Of a DNA stretch of 64,000 bases, positions 50,327-59,852 are shown piece after piece. The position numbers and the translations under genes are program-made. The notes beneath the pieces were generated by a model. That model searched no databases, was not told where the DNA came from, and saw only the letters and a program-made list of their open reading frames with translations. Each line of letters starts with the position of its first letter. Positions within the stretch are counted from its first letter, which is position 1. The stretch covers positions 1 through 64,000 of the forward strand of contig NZ_JASCIS010000002.1 in assembly GCF_029968015.1 (NCBI RefSeq). The letters are read 5' to 3'. This DNA is from Streptomyces luteolus. Lineage in GTDB: Bacteria; Actinomycetota; Actinomycetes; Streptomycetales; Streptomycetaceae.

Positions 50327-52174
50327 TCAGCGCTTCTCGTCGTCCACGACCTCGGCGTCCACCACATCCTCGCCCTCCGGCGACTGCTCCCGTGGCTGCT
50401 CCCGTGGCTGCTCCTCCTGCTGAGGCGCCGCGTACATCGCCTGCCCCATCCGCTGGGCCGCGGCGGACAGCTTGTCGGTGGCGGCGCGGAGCGTATCGGG
50501 TGAGGTGTCCTCGGCGTCGAGCAGGGACTTCAGCTCGGTGAGCGCCGAGGTCACCTCCTCACGGGTCTCGGGCGGCACGCGCTGCTCGTTCTCGCGCAGG
50601 AACCGCTCGGTCTGGTACGCGAGTTGCTCGGCCTCGTTGTGCGTCTCGGCGGCCTCGCGGCGGCGACGGTCCTCGTCCGCGTACTGCTCGGCGTCCCGCA
50701 TCATGCGGTCGATGTCGTCCTTGGGGAGCGCCGATCCGCCGGTCACGGTCATCTTCTGCTCGCGCCCGGTGGCGAGGTCCTTCGCGGAGACGTGCATGAT
50801 CCCGTCGGCGTCGATGTCGAACGTCACCTCGACCTGCGGCACCCCGCGCGGCGCGGGCGGCAGCCCGGTGAGGTCGAAGACGCCGAGCTTCTTGTTGTAC
50901 GCGGCGATCTCCCGCTCGCCCTGGAAGACCTGGATACCGACCGAAGGCTGGTTGTCGGTGGCGGTCGTGAAGACCTCCGAACGGCGCGTGGGGATCGTGG
51001 TGTTGCGCTCGATCAGCTTCGTCATGATGCCGCCCTTGGTCTCGATGCCGAGCGACAGCGGCGTCACGTCGAGCAGCAGCACGTCCTTCACGTCGCCCCG
51101 GATCACACCCGCCTGGAGCGCCGCGCCGACCGCCACGACCTCGTCCGGGTTGACGCCCTTGTGCGGCTCCTTCCCGGTCAGATCCTTGACCAGTTCCGTG
51201 ACGGCGGGCATGCGCGTGGAGCCGCCGACGAGGATGACGTGGTCGACGTCGGCCAGCTTGATCCGGGCGTCCTTGACGGCCTGGTGGAAGGGCGCCTTGC
51301 AGCGCTCCAGCAACTCTTCGGTCAGCTCCTGGAACTGAGGTCGCGTCAGCTTCTCCTCCAGGTGCAGCGGCCCGGCGTCGGAGGCGGTCACGTACGGCAG
51401 GTTCACCTGCGTCTCACCGGCCGAGGACAGCTCGATCTTCGCCTTCTCGGCGGCCTCGCGGAGCCGCTGCACGGCCATCTTGTCCTGGCCGAGGTCGATG
51501 CCGTTGGCGTTCTTGAACTGCCGTACGAGATGGTCGACGATCCGCTGGTCCCAGTCGTCGCCGCCGAGGTGGGTGTCGCCGTTGGTGGCCTTGACCTCGA
51601 TGACGCCGTCGCCGATCTCCAGGAGCGACACGTCGAAGGTGCCGCCGCCGAGGTCGAAGACCAGGACCGTCTGCTCGTCGCCCCGGTCGAGGCCGTACGC
51701 GAGGGCGGCGGACGTGGGCTCGTTGATGATCCGCAGGACGTTCAGGCCGGCGATCTCCCCGGCCTCCTTGGTGGCCTGGCGCTGGTGGTCGTCGAAGTAG
51801 GCGGGCACGGTGACGACGGCGTCGGTGACGTTCTCGCCCAGGTACGCCTCGGCGTCCCGCTTCAGCTTCTGCAGCACGCGCGCCGACAGCTCCTGCGGTG
51901 TGAACCGGTTGCCGTCGACCGCGCCCTGCTGCGGGAAGCGCCAGTCCGCCACGCCCATGTGCCGTTTCACGGAGCGCGCCGTGCGCTCCACGTTCGTCAC
52001 GGCCTGCCGCTTGGCGACCTCGCCGACCAGAACGTCACCGTTCTTCGCGAAGGCCACGACCGAGGGGGTGGTGCGCGCGCCCTCGGCGTTGGCGACGACG
52101 GTGGGCTCGCCGCCTTCGAGGACCGCGACCACACTGTTCGTCGTACCGAGATCGATCCCGACCGCACGTGCCAT
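50327..52174 (-). CDS. dnaK: Hsp70 chaperone DnaK (stand-alone copy)
   Basis: The 615-residue product has a full nucleotide-binding domain ([47 protein letters not shown]) and the substrate domain after the hydrophobic linker [14 protein letters not shown]. The C-terminus is acidic with Gln/Glu/Pro repeats and ends [11 protein letters not shown]. It folds proteins with ATP. There is no grpE, dnaJ or hspR next to it, so it is probably a second DnaK rather than the main operon. A HAIR-like half-site overlaps its likely -35, which suggests HspR control. Confidence 0.95.
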   Translation of the reverse strand: MARAVGIDLGTTNSVVAVLEGGEPTVVANAEGARTTPSVVAFAKNGDVLVGEVAKRQAVTNVERTARSVKRHMGVADWRFPQQGAVDGNRFTPQELSARVLQKLKRDAEAYLGENVTDAVVTVPAYFDDHQRQATKEAGEIAGLNVLRIINEPTSAALAYGLDRGDEQTVLVFDLGGGTFDVSLLEIGDGVIEVKATNGDTHLGGDDWDQRIVDHLVRQFKNANGIDLGQDKMAVQRLREAAEKAKIELSSAGETQVNLPYVTASDAGPLHLEEKLTRPQFQELTEELLERCKAPFHQAVKDARIKLADVDHVILVGGSTRMPAVTELVKDLTGKEPHKGVNPDEVVAVGAALQAGVIRGDVKDVLLLDVTPLSLGIETKGGIMTKLIERNTTIPTRRSEVFTTATDNQPSVGIQVFQGEREIAAYNKKLGVFDLTGLPPAPRGVPQVEVTFDIDADGIMHVSAKDLATGREQKMTVTGGSALPKDDIDRMMRDAEQYADEDRRRREAAETHNEAEQLAYQTERFLRENEQRVPPETREEVTSALTELKSLLDAEDTSPDTLRAATDKLSAAAQRMGQAMYAAPQQEEQPREQPREQSPEGEDVVDAEVVDDEKR

Positions 52175-52228
52175 GTCCGTCCCCTTCCGGGCCCCGCATC
52201 GCTCCGCTGCTCTCCCTCCAGCACAAAA

Positions 52229-52249
52229 CTTGAGTGCCGTTCTGTCAAT
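52229..52249 (-). promoter_or_regulatory. HAIR-like element and -35 region upstream of dnaK
   Basis: The plus strand has CTTGAGT, seven bases, then TGTCAAT, compared with the HspR consensus CTTGAGT-N7-ACTCAAG. One half-site is perfect and the other matches 4 of 7. On the minus strand the same bases give TTGACA, a perfect -35, with TGTGCT 17 bp further as a weak -10. It lies 55 bp before the dnaK start. Confidence 0.65.
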
Positions 52250-52348
52250 GCCTCGATCCGGCGACGTACGCGAGCACCCCGGACACGCCGCTGCCGCCGC
52301 CCGGACACGTGCACCGGACGGCGGCAGCGATACGGCGGGTGCGGCCGC

Positions 52349-52786
52349 TCAGGGCGCGGGGGCGGCCAGGGTGGCCCGGAGCGCGATGTCCGTGCCGGAG
52401 AGCGCCTGGCTGACCGGGCAGTTCTTCTTGGCGTCCTCGGCGGCCTTGACGAACTCGGCCTCGTCGAGTCCGGGTACGGCGCCCTCGACGATCAGCAGGA
52501 TGCCGGTGATGCCCTCGCCCGGCTGGAACGTGACCTCGGCCTGCGTGACGAGCTTGGTGGGTGGCGTCCCGGCCTGGGTCAGGCCGTTGGAGAGCGCCAT
52601 CGAGAAGCAGCTGGAGTGGGCGGCGGCGATCAGCTCCTCGGGGCTGGTCTTCCCGTTCGGCTCCTCGGCACGGGAGGGCCAGGACACCGGGTACTGCCCG
52701 ATCCCGGACGAGTCGAGCGCGACCTTGCCGGAGCCCTCCAGCAGGTTGCCTTCCCAGACGGTGTGCGCGGTGCGCATCGTGGCCAC
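52349..52786 (-). CDS. OsmC-family peroxidase
   Basis: I favour the GTG at 52786, which has AAGGAA 5 nt upstream and starts VATMRTAHTVWEGNLL; the product is 145 residues. The two redox Cys are in AAAHSSCFSMALSNGL and KKNCPVSQAL. The Arg and Glu of the OsmC active site are expected around SWPSRAEEPNGKTSPEEL. The family reduces organic hydroperoxides using thiols. Confidence 0.93.
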   Translation of the reverse strand: MATMRTAHTVWEGNLLEGSGKVALDSSGIGQYPVSWPSRAEEPNGKTSPEELIAAAHSSCFSMALSNGLTQAGTPPTKLVTQAEVTFQPGEGITGILLIVEGAVPGLDEAEFVKAAEDAKKNCPVSQALSGTDIALRATLAAPAP

Positions 52787-52895
52787 GACGGTTCCTTCCT
52801 GTACGGACGGTACGAGCGCTGCGAGAGCGCCTCTCCCATCCGACCACACGGGACGCCTCGGGACACTCCGTACACCCGGGACGCGCCCCCACCCG

Positions 52896-53417
52896 TCAAC
52901 CCTCGGCACCCAGTACCTCCCGCAGCCACGCCCGCTCCGCCCGGCTGCTCGCGCGGGCGAGGAGGAGCATGCCGCGGCGGTACGGGTCGTCCACCTCCTC
53001 GGCGGTGAGCGGACGGTCCCCGTCGTGGAAGAAGCTCGCGGGCTCGTCCAGGAAGTCCAGGCGGCGGCGGAGCACGGCGTGCTGGTCGGCGACGTCCGGG
53101 AGCAGGGAGAGGAAGGCGAGGACGGTGAAGAAGCGGGTGCTGTCGCCGATGTCCAGGCGGTCCGGCTCACGGAGACGGCACAGCAGCTCGGCGCGCCCGG
53201 CACCGGTCAGGCTCAGGGTGTGGCGGCGGGCGGCGGAGACGCCGGGTTCGGCGCGCCGGTCCAGGAGGCCGGAGGCGACGAGGCGGTTGATCGCCGGGTA
53301 GAGGCTGCCGTCACTCACGGGTCGGGTGTGACCGGACAACTGGGCGATCCGGCGGCGCAGTTGGTACCCGTGCAGCGGCCCTTCGGCCAGGAATCCCAGG
53401 ATCGCGAGCTCCAGCAT
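52896..53417 (-). CDS. PadR-family transcriptional regulator
   Basis: The ATG at 53417-53415 gives 173 residues. The winged helix (MLELAILGFLAEGPLHGYQL and VSDGSLYPAINRLVASGLL) is typical of PadR. A C-terminal dimerisation helix region follows (about 95-173). A 17-bp dyad lies 29 bp upstream, in the gap shared with a divergent cysteine hydrolase gene, so the protein probably represses itself and perhaps that gene. Confidence 0.92.
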   Translation of the reverse strand: MLELAILGFLAEGPLHGYQLRRRIAQLSGHTRPVSDGSLYPAINRLVASGLLDRRAEPGVSAARRHTLSLTGAGRAELLCRLREPDRLDIGDSTRFFTVLAFLSLLPDVADQHAVLRRRLDFLDEPASFFHDGDRPLTAEEVDDPYRRGMLLLARASSRAERAWLREVLGAEG

Positions 53418-53445
53418 GCTGCTACTCTCGCACATCGAAACGAGG

Positions 53446-53462
53446 TATCTCGAATCGAGGTA
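53446..53462. promoter_or_regulatory. Putative PadR operator
   Basis: TATCTCGA-A-TCGAGGTA is a dyad matching in 7 of 8 half-site positions. It lies between the PadR start and the divergent hydrolase start, with an additional CGAGGTA at 53441. Dyads of this type around the promoter are usual for PadR repressors. Confidence 0.68.
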
Positions 53463-53521
53463 CGGTGTCGCCGGGCTGCCGGTGCCCGGCCGCGCCGGGT
53501 CCTACCGAGGGGGTACGGAAG

Positions 53522-54184
53522 GTGTCCACGTACAGCGAGGCATGGGTGACCGCACGCGCGCGGCACGCCTACGAGCACGGGCGCGCGGAGTTCGACGTAC
53601 GCCCCGAGCGGTCCGCGCTGCTCGTCGTCGACATGCAGGACGAGTTCGTACGCCCCGGCTGGAGCCCGTACTGGGTGCCCGCCGCGACCCGGATGGTGCC
53701 GCGGCTGCGCGGACTCGTCGAGGTCTGCCGGGAGCTCGGGATGCCGGTCGTCTGGACGGTCTTCGACGACACCCACCTGGGCCTTGACCGCCCGCGTGCC
53801 CTGCCCGCGCTCCCTCACGGCGCGAGTGACTGGCGGCGCCCTGGGCCCGCCGAGGTATGCGGGGAGCTGGGGCGGCGGGCGGACGAGCCGCTGATCCGGA
53901 AGCCGTCGTACGGCGCCTTCTACGACACCCCGCTCGACACGATGCTGCGCAACCTCGGCCGGGACACGGTCGTCGTCACGGGCACGCTCACCAACTACTG
54001 CTGCGGCACGACGGCCCGGCAGGCGTACGAGCGCGGGTACCAGGTGGTGTTCGGCGCGGATGTCACGGCCACCGACGACGAGAGCCGGCAGGAGCCCGAA
54101 CTGGCCGTGCTGCGCAAGGGGTTCGCGCTGGTCCTCGGAGCCGCGGAGATCGAGGCGGAGCTGCGGGCGCCGGGCCGGGGTTGA
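53522..54184 (+). CDS. Isochorismatase-family cysteine hydrolase
   Basis: The GTG at 53522 follows GAGGGGG with 8-nt spacing; the product is 220 residues. The catalytic triad is complete: Asp in ALLVVDMQDEFVRPG, Lys in PLIRKPSYGAFY and Cys in TGTLTNYCCGTTARQAYE. Such enzymes hydrolyse amides or vinyl ethers (nicotinamidase, isochorismatase, N-carbamoyl compounds). The substrate is not evident. It is divergent from the PadR gene. Confidence 0.93.
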   Translation: MSTYSEAWVTARARHAYEHGRAEFDVRPERSALLVVDMQDEFVRPGWSPYWVPAATRMVPRLRGLVEVCRELGMPVVWTVFDDTHLGLDRPRALPALPHGASDWRRPGPAEVCGELGRRADEPLIRKPSYGAFYDTPLDTMLRNLGRDTVVVTGTLTNYCCGTTARQAYERGYQVVFGADVTATDDESRQEPELAVLRKGFALVLGAAEIEAELRAPGRG

Positions 54185-54194
54185 GGGCTCGGGG

Positions 54195-54737
54195 CTACTT
54201 CGTGCGTCGCAGGTGGGCCGCGAGGTGGTGCTGGAGGGGCCGGCCGACCGCCGCCATGTCGTGCACGAACGTGAGGGCGTCCGGGGCGGTCAGGGTGTAG
54301 CGGCGGCGGGTGGCCTCGACCTGCTTGGCCGTGGGGGTGGTCGCCACCTGGTCCGTGGCGAGGTCGACCGCGCCTTCGGCGGCCCGGCCGACCGCGATCT
54401 CCGCGATGCCGGTGGGCTGCGTGATCAGCGCCTCCACGCGCCCGTCCGGCTGCAGCCGCCACCAGCCGCTCTCCCGGGCCGCGGGCCGCAGCGGCTCGCC
54501 GGCGGGGCCGAGCAGCCAGGCCCGTGCCTCGTACCGGAGGAACGGGCGGCCGTCGTGGCTGAACCGCACCTCCTGCGCGTAGGCGAAGTCCCCGTCGAGC
54601 GTCGGGTACTCGCCCTCCCCGCGCCCCCGCCAGTCCCCCAGAAGTCCGAGCACGGGCGTGAGCAGCGGGTGCGGCGCGGGCGTGCCGTCGGCGTCGAGGC
54701 TTTCGGCGTACGGGTACTCGGGTGCGGCGTCGAACAC
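54195..54737 (-). CDS. Nitrobindin-like haem-binding beta-barrel protein (FABP-like)
   Basis: The 180-residue product has the diagnostic [15 protein letters not shown] near the start of the barrel and a C-terminal HHLAAHLRR, where the haem-ligand His is expected. Family members hold ferric haem and isomerise peroxynitrite to nitrate. An upstream 50-residue leader ([15 protein letters not shown]) is normal in actinobacteria. It converges with the hydrolase gene with a 10-bp gap. Confidence 0.9.
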   Translation of the reverse strand: MFDAAPEYPYAESLDADGTPAPHPLLTPVLGLLGDWRGRGEGEYPTLDGDFAYAQEVRFSHDGRPFLRYEARAWLLGPAGEPLRPAARESGWWRLQPDGRVEALITQPTGIAEIAVGRAAEGAVDLATDQVATTPTAKQVEATRRRYTLTAPDALTFVHDMAAVGRPLQHHLAAHLRRTK

Positions 54738-54802
54738 GGGTGGCGCTCCTCAGGTCGGGCGGTGGCTTGTCGGGGGAAGCCTAAGCCGACCTGGCCGGAC
54801 GC

Positions 54803-55477
54803 TCATCGGGACTGCTTGGCCTGGGCCGTCCCGCGGCTTGGGTCCTGGCGGTCGGGGCCGCTCACATACCCGGGTGCGCGCTCGAACTCGCCGAGCCAGA
54901 GGTGGGTGGGGGCGTGCTGCCTGACCGCGGCGATGAGGGTGTCCATGAACTCCCCCCTGGCGGCCGAGATCTGGTAGCGCCGCCGGCGCAGATCCGGCCG
55001 CAGCGGCTCCTCGTCCCGGACCAGGTGCCACAGGCCCGGGGTGTCCCGGACGATCTCGTCCCGCGGGCACAGTTCGAGGGAGAAAACCGACGGCTCCCGG
55101 CCCTCGACGGGGCTCCACTGCACGGCTACCGCCGCGAGGTCGGCCCAGGCGATGGTGGCTGCTCCGCCGCTGCTGTGGTGCAGGGCGAGGCCCTCGCCGT
55201 CGACGCGGACCAGGTTCCTCATCCGCCTGCGGGCGAGGCGGACGAGGTTGACGCCCGGCCGGCCGAGCATCACGGAGAAGAACAGACCTGACAGCCACCA
55301 GAGGCCGGAGCGCTCTCCCATCACCCCTGCTGCGCCCGCCACGCACAGAACGGCGACCACCACGGCAACGGCGATCAGACAGCTGCCGTAGATCACCGCC
55401 CCGCGCACGTGTTTCGAGCGGTTCCGGACGAGGGTGGCCGTCGGCGCGGAGCCGGGCTGCGGAGGTGGCGTGGACAT
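54803..55477 (-). CDS. Membrane protein with PH-like C-terminal region, unknown function
   Basis: I take the ATG at 55477-55475 (MSTPPPQPG), 224 residues; the 12 codons upstream derive from ACATGGCAGG repeats. Two membrane helices (about 32-85: GAVIYGSCLIAVAVVVAVL and SGLFFSVML) are followed by a soluble domain starting LVRVDGEGLALHHSSGGAA, which looks like a bacterial PH-like domain. No family name can be assigned with confidence. Confidence 0.7.
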   Translation of the reverse strand: MSTPPPQPGSAPTATLVRNRSKHVRGAVIYGSCLIAVAVVVAVLCVAGAAGVMGERSGLWWLSGLFFSVMLGRPGVNLVRLARRRMRNLVRVDGEGLALHHSSGGAATIAWADLAAVAVQWSPVEGREPSVFSLELCPRDEIVRDTPGLWHLVRDEEPLRPDLRRRRYQISAARGEFMDTLIAAVRQHAPTHLWLGEFERAPGYVSGPDRQDPSRGTAQAKQSR

Positions 55478-55538
55478 GGCAGGGACATGGCAGGGACATG
55501 GCGGGAAGTCCATGGGCAGTGCCTGTGCCTCCGCCGCC

Positions 55539-55856
55539 CTACCCGGCCAGTGTCAGTGCCCCCACAACGGCCACCGTCGTCACCGCCGCTGCGATGCGGC
55601 CCGCGCGGGCCATGCCGGGGCGGCCCAGGCGCCGGGCGTTTAGCGCCGTGAACAGGCCGACGGTGACGGTGACGAGGTTGAGGCCGCCGAGCCACCCGAA
55701 GCTGCCCTGCTTCAGCGCGAAGTACAGGAGGAGCCAGGCCGCGACGCCGGCCACCGCCCAGGCGAGGATTTCGAGCTGGAAACCGAGGGGAGGAGCTTGC
55801 GGCCGCTCCCCGGCGACGGTCGTCGGCGCGTCCTGCGGGCGGGTCTTCCGGGACAA
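55539..55856 (-). CDS. Small membrane protein, unknown function
   Basis: The likely start is the TTG at 55856-55854, preceded by AGGAG at 5-nt spacing, giving 105 residues (LSRKTRPQDAPTTVAG). Three hydrophobic segments follow (ILAWAVAGVAAWLLLYFAL, VTVTVGLFTALNA, IAAAVTTVAVVGALTLAG). An in-frame ATG at 55931 is possible but has no ribosome site. I do not recognise it. Confidence 0.6.
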   Translation of the reverse strand: MSRKTRPQDAPTTVAGERPQAPPLGFQLEILAWAVAGVAAWLLLYFALKQGSFGWLGGLNLVTVTVGLFTALNARRLGRPGMARAGRIAAAVTTVAVVGALTLAG

Positions 55857-55943
55857 GAGGGCTCCTGGGTTGTTCAGGCACGGGCGGCGGGGCCCGTACG
55901 ACCCTAGGCGGCGCTTGTACGGGGCCCGCAACCGGCCCTGCGC

Positions 55944-57365
55944 TCAGCCGACTTGACCCGATTCCGCCTTCTTCTTGCGGGCCGACATCACCGCGTACAC
56001 GACGACGCCGATGAAGAGGAAGATCACGCCCTGGTAGACCGCCGCGTAGCCCGCGCCGCCGACCAGCCACAGGGAGAAGCCGCAGGCGATCGCGGAGACG
56101 ACGGAGTCGCGGACGAGGCGGGAGCGGTGCACGCGGTCGCCCTGGCCGGAGATCAGGTAGTAGATCTGGGCGGCGGTGGCGAGGAGGTAGGGGACGGTGG
56201 CCATGAAGGTCGTGACCGTGACGAGGAGCGTGAACACCTCGGCGTCGCCCTTGCCCTCGCCGGAGGCGTAGTTGTAGACGGTGAGCAGCGAGGCGAGGAC
56301 CACGGTGATCACCACGCCGGTCGTGGGGACGCCGCGCCGCTTCTTCAGGAACACCGTCGGGAACAGCCCGTCCTTCGCCGCGGCGAACGGGGTCTGCGCG
56401 CTGAGCAGGGTCCAGCCGTTGAGGGCGCCGAGGATCGAGACCACCGCGGCGACGGCGACGAGGGAACCGCCCCACGTACCGCCGAACATCGCGTTCACCG
56501 CGTCCGAGAACGGGGCCTCGCTGTCCATGAGGCGCTCGTGCGGGACGGTGCCGAAGACGGCGAGCGTGCCGAGCAGGTAGACGAACGCGGCGCCGAGCAC
56601 GCCGAGGATGGTGGCGCGGCCGACGTTGCGCCGCGGGTCGCGCACCTCACCGGCGCTGACGGCGGCGGACTCCACGCCGAGGTAGCTGAAGAGCAGCAGC
56701 GCGGCCGCGGCCGAGACGGCCCCGACCGGGCTGGCGTCCGGGTCGGCCTGGAACGGCCCGAGGTTGTCGGCGTCGAAGAAGAACAGGCCGCCGACGGCGA
56801 CGAGCAGCAGCGGCCCGAACTTCAGTACGGTCGCGACGAGTTGGACCGCGCCGACGTACCGCGTGCCCGCGAGGTTGGCGAGTCCGGGCAGCCACTGGAC
56901 GACGAGCGCGGCCAGGCACATCGTCCACCAGTGGCCGTCGAGGTCGATCAGCAGCTTGAGGTAGCCCACGGCGCCCACGGCGAGCGCGGCGTTGGAGACC
57001 CAGGAGGTGATCCAGTACGACCAGGCCGCGAGGAAACCGGCGAAGTCGCCGAAGGCCTCGCGGGCGTACACGTACGGGCCACCGGTGCGCGGGTCGCGCT
57101 GCGCGAGCCGGCCGAACACCAGGGCCAGGGCGATCGCGCCGAGCGTGAGCACCGCGAAGGCGACGAGGCTGATGGTGCCGTAGGCGGCGACGTCGTGCGG
57201 GAGGCGGAAGATGCCGCCGCCGATGATGTTGCCCATGACCAGGCAGGTGGCGATGGGGAGTCCGAAGCGGCGGGCGTGCTTGCCGATCTCGCCGCGGCTC
57301 TCGATCTCCGCGGCCTCGCCTCGGTCTGCCGGAGCCGGCGTCGATGCGGATCCGGAGTCGTGCAT
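55944..57365 (-). CDS. APC-family amino acid permease
   Basis: The 473-residue product has about 12 membrane helices. The family motif lies in the first helix (LVMGNIIGGGIFRLP) and a second in RLAQRDPRTGGPYVYAREAF, the substrate-site loop. It resembles arginine/agmatine or arginine/ornithine exchange carriers, but the specificity is not clear. It stands alone with no adjacent catabolic gene. Confidence 0.92.
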   Translation of the reverse strand: MHDSGSASTPAPADRGEAAEIESRGEIGKHARRFGLPIATCLVMGNIIGGGIFRLPHDVAAYGTISLVAFAVLTLGAIALALVFGRLAQRDPRTGGPYVYAREAFGDFAGFLAAWSYWITSWVSNAALAVGAVGYLKLLIDLDGHWWTMCLAALVVQWLPGLANLAGTRYVGAVQLVATVLKFGPLLLVAVGGLFFFDADNLGPFQADPDASPVGAVSAAAALLLFSYLGVESAAVSAGEVRDPRRNVGRATILGVLGAAFVYLLGTLAVFGTVPHERLMDSEAPFSDAVNAMFGGTWGGSLVAVAAVVSILGALNGWTLLSAQTPFAAAKDGLFPTVFLKKRRGVPTTGVVITVVLASLLTVYNYASGEGKGDAEVFTLLVTVTTFMATVPYLLATAAQIYYLISGQGDRVHRSRLVRDSVVSAIACGFSLWLVGGAGYAAVYQGVIFLFIGVVVYAVMSARKKKAESGQVG

Positions 57366-57451
57366 GGGGTGGTGCGCCTCTCGTCGTGCTGGGGCCGCCC
57401 GGGATCGCCGGACGACGGCCTATGGTCGGGCACGTTGAACGCTGCACCAAA

Positions 57452-59650
57452 TCAGTGGGTTTTGTCCTCCACGGCGCGGTCGTCGGCCGCAAAATGTTCG
57501 TCCACGGGTTCGGCCGGGCGCGGATTCTCCGTACGGTCGGGCAGGGCACTCAACGGCACCTGCGGTCCGTCCGCCGCCTCCCGCAGCCAGCGGCGAAGCA
57601 CCCCGTGCACCTGCTCGGCGCCGACCAGTTCCGCCCCGTCCTCGACCGGCGGCGAGAGCGTGTACGGGGAGAGCAGGAAGGGTCGGCCCTGGGCGCCGCC
57701 GAGGCCCCCGTGCGAGCCGATCTGCTCCTCGAAGGCCAGCACCTCGCCGTCGCCCGCACCGCCCGCACCGCCCGCACCCGGCTCGTACGAGGAGTTGACC
57801 ATGATGTCCGCGACGTGCGGGAAGCCGTCCGTGCGGCGCACGGCGGCGACTGCGCCCGGGCCGAACCCCCGCAGCGGCTCCGGGAGTTCGGCTGGGTCCG
57901 GGTCGTCGGGCAGCTCGTCGAGGCGGATCTCCGCGCCGCGCGGGCCGAGCACCAGCGGGCCGTGCTCCTCGCTGCGGACCAGCAGGAAGCCGATGCCCGG
58001 GTGGTTGGCGAGGGTGGGCAGGAGCGCGGGGTGGCGGCGGTCGAGCTGCTCGCGTGTCATCCGGCCGCGCACGTCGGGGAAGGAGACCAGGCCGAGGTTG
58101 CCGGAGGCCAGGACGACGGGTTCACGGCGCTTCGCGGGCCTGCGCTGCTCGCCGCCCTCCTCCACCGGCCGGTGCAGCGCGGCGAGCACCGCGGCGCGCG
58201 CCTCCGCGCCGCTGCGGGTGCGCCGGGCGCGGCGCGGCACGGGCAGCCCGCAGCCGGCCCGCACCAGGTCGCCGAGGGTCAGCCCGTAGCGGGCGCGGAA
58301 CGTCTCGCCCGGGCTCTGGCCGTGGTCGGACAGGAGCACGATGCGGTACTGGCGCGGCGCGTGCTCGGCGACCTTGGCGAGCAGCGCGAGCGAGCGGTCG
58401 AGGCGGACCAGGACCTGCTCCGCGTCCCGGCTGCGCGGCCCGGAGTGGTGCGCCACCTCGTCGTACGCCACCAGGTCCGCGTAGACGGCGCTGCGTCCGG
58501 CGAGCATGTCCCCTATCACCGCGGCGACGACGACGTCCCGTTCGACGACGGTCGCGAAGGCCCGGATGAACGGGTAGAGGCCGCCGCGGCCCACCCGGGG
58601 GCGGGTGCCGCGGAGCCGGGCGCGGGTGGACTGGGCGATCTCGCGGATCACCTCGGCGACGAAGGACATGGCGGTACGGACGGCGTTCGCCGGGTCGGAG
58701 AAGTACGCGAAGTACCCGGCGCGGGACCGGTTGGCGCGGCCTCGGCGGGCGGCGACCGAGAGGACCAGGGCGAGCTGGTCGGCGCCGCCGCTGAAGAGGT
58801 TGCCGCGGCTGGCGCCGTCGACGGTGAGCAGGCCCGCGTCCCCGGTGCGGGCGACGGCGCGGCGCTGCAGTTCGGCGGCGCTCGCGGGCCGGTTGCAGAC
58901 CACGACCTCGCCGTGCTCCTTCTCGAACCAGCGGAAGGCGGGCACGTCGTGGTTGCTGCCGTGCAGGATGCCGAGCTGGCTGGCGCCGGTCTGGCTGGAC
59001 CAGTCGGTGCGCCAGGGGGTGAGGCGGTGGCTCGGGGGATCGCCGGGGCGTTCGGCGAGCAGTCCCGCGACGGTCGGCATCAGGCCCTCGGCGACGGCGT
59101 CCCGCAGCACGTCGTGGCCGACGCCGTCCAGTTGCAGGAAGACGGTGCCGGGGGCGCGCGGCCCTGCGACCGCGGCGGCCCGGCGGCGGCGCCGGTCGGC
59201 GAGGCGGTAGAGCCTGCGGCGGTACGCGGTGTCGTCGCGGACGGCGAGCGCGGTGGACGTCGCCGAGGCCACGGCGGACATCACGGCGGCGACGACCACG
59301 GCGGTCTGCGGGTCGGACTCGCCGCGGCCGTCCGGGATCAGGCTGAGGGCGACGAGCAGCAGCGAGCCGTTGAGGAAGAACACCAGCAGGCCGAGGACCA
59401 GGGCGGGCACGAGCAGCAGCGCGCGGACGACGAGCGGCCACACCAGTGCGCTCAGCAGACCGAAGACTCCGGCGCCGATGGCCGCGGTGATGCCGATCCG
59501 GGTGGCGCTGTCGCCGCTCTCGGACTGCAGCCGGAACTCCGGCAGGAGCCCGGCGAGGACCAGCATCGTGACGGTACCGACCGCCCAGACGGCGCCGATC
59601 CGCCACGCGGCCCGCCCGGTCTGGCGCCACTTGCTGTCGGCCACGTCCAC
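57452..59650 (-). CDS. Membrane protein with alkaline-phosphatase-superfamily domain
   Basis: The 732-residue product has three or four N-terminal helices (about 15-140), the first region resembling small holin-like membrane domains, and then a large cytoplasmic or extracellular phosphatase-like domain. Metal-site motifs are VFLQLDGVGHDVL, a Ser/Thr-rich nucleophile region WSSQTGASQLGI, YADLVAYDEVAHHSG and IVLLSDHGQSPGE, in superfamily order. It could be a nucleotide pyrophosphatase or phospholipid-type phosphodiesterase. A Gly-Ala repeat near residue 660 comes from a 9-bp repeat. Confidence 0.87.
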   Translation of the reverse strand: MDVADSKWRQTGRAAWRIGAVWAVGTVTMLVLAGLLPEFRLQSESGDSATRIGITAAIGAGVFGLLSALVWPLVVRALLLVPALVLGLLVFFLNGSLLLVALSLIPDGRGESDPQTAVVVAAVMSAVASATSTALAVRDDTAYRRRLYRLADRRRRRAAAVAGPRAPGTVFLQLDGVGHDVLRDAVAEGLMPTVAGLLAERPGDPPSHRLTPWRTDWSSQTGASQLGILHGSNHDVPAFRWFEKEHGEVVVCNRPASAAELQRRAVARTGDAGLLTVDGASRGNLFSGGADQLALVLSVAARRGRANRSRAGYFAYFSDPANAVRTAMSFVAEVIREIAQSTRARLRGTRPRVGRGGLYPFIRAFATVVERDVVVAAVIGDMLAGRSAVYADLVAYDEVAHHSGPRSRDAEQVLVRLDRSLALLAKVAEHAPRQYRIVLLSDHGQSPGETFRARYGLTLGDLVRAGCGLPVPRRARRTRSGAEARAAVLAALHRPVEEGGEQRRPAKRREPVVLASGNLGLVSFPDVRGRMTREQLDRRHPALLPTLANHPGIGFLLVRSEEHGPLVLGPRGAEIRLDELPDDPDPAELPEPLRGFGPGAVAAVRRTDGFPHVADIMVNSSYEPGAGGAGGAGDGEVLAFEEQIGSHGGLGGAQGRPFLLSPYTLSPPVEDGAELVGAEQVHGVLRRWLREAADGPQVPLSALPDRTENPRPAEPVDEHFAADDRAVEDKTH

Positions 59651-59727
59651 CTCACGTTCTGGTGCCCGGGGTACTCGGGCCGGGCCCGGTCCCAGCGTGC
59701 CACGGGGGCGCCTGGCGGGCTGGGCAG

Positions 59728-59850
59728 TGCCCCGATAGGGGCGCGGGGCTGTGAGATTTGCGGCTCTGCCGCGGGGCGCGACCAGCCACGACGGCGCCGC
59801 AGCCGAAAAGGGAGCCGGGCGGGGGCCCCGGGGGGCGCAGCCCCGAACCG
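59728..59850. repeat. Palindromic interspersed repeat copy 7, upstream of the phosphatase gene
   Basis: This inverted and shortened copy reads CCCCGATAGGGGCGCGGGGC, GCGCGACCAGCCACGACGGC and GGGGGGCGCAGCCCCGAACC. It ends next to the stop of the resolvase-like gene at 59853. It occupies most of the 202-bp gap. Confidence 0.85.
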
Positions 59851-59852
59851 GT

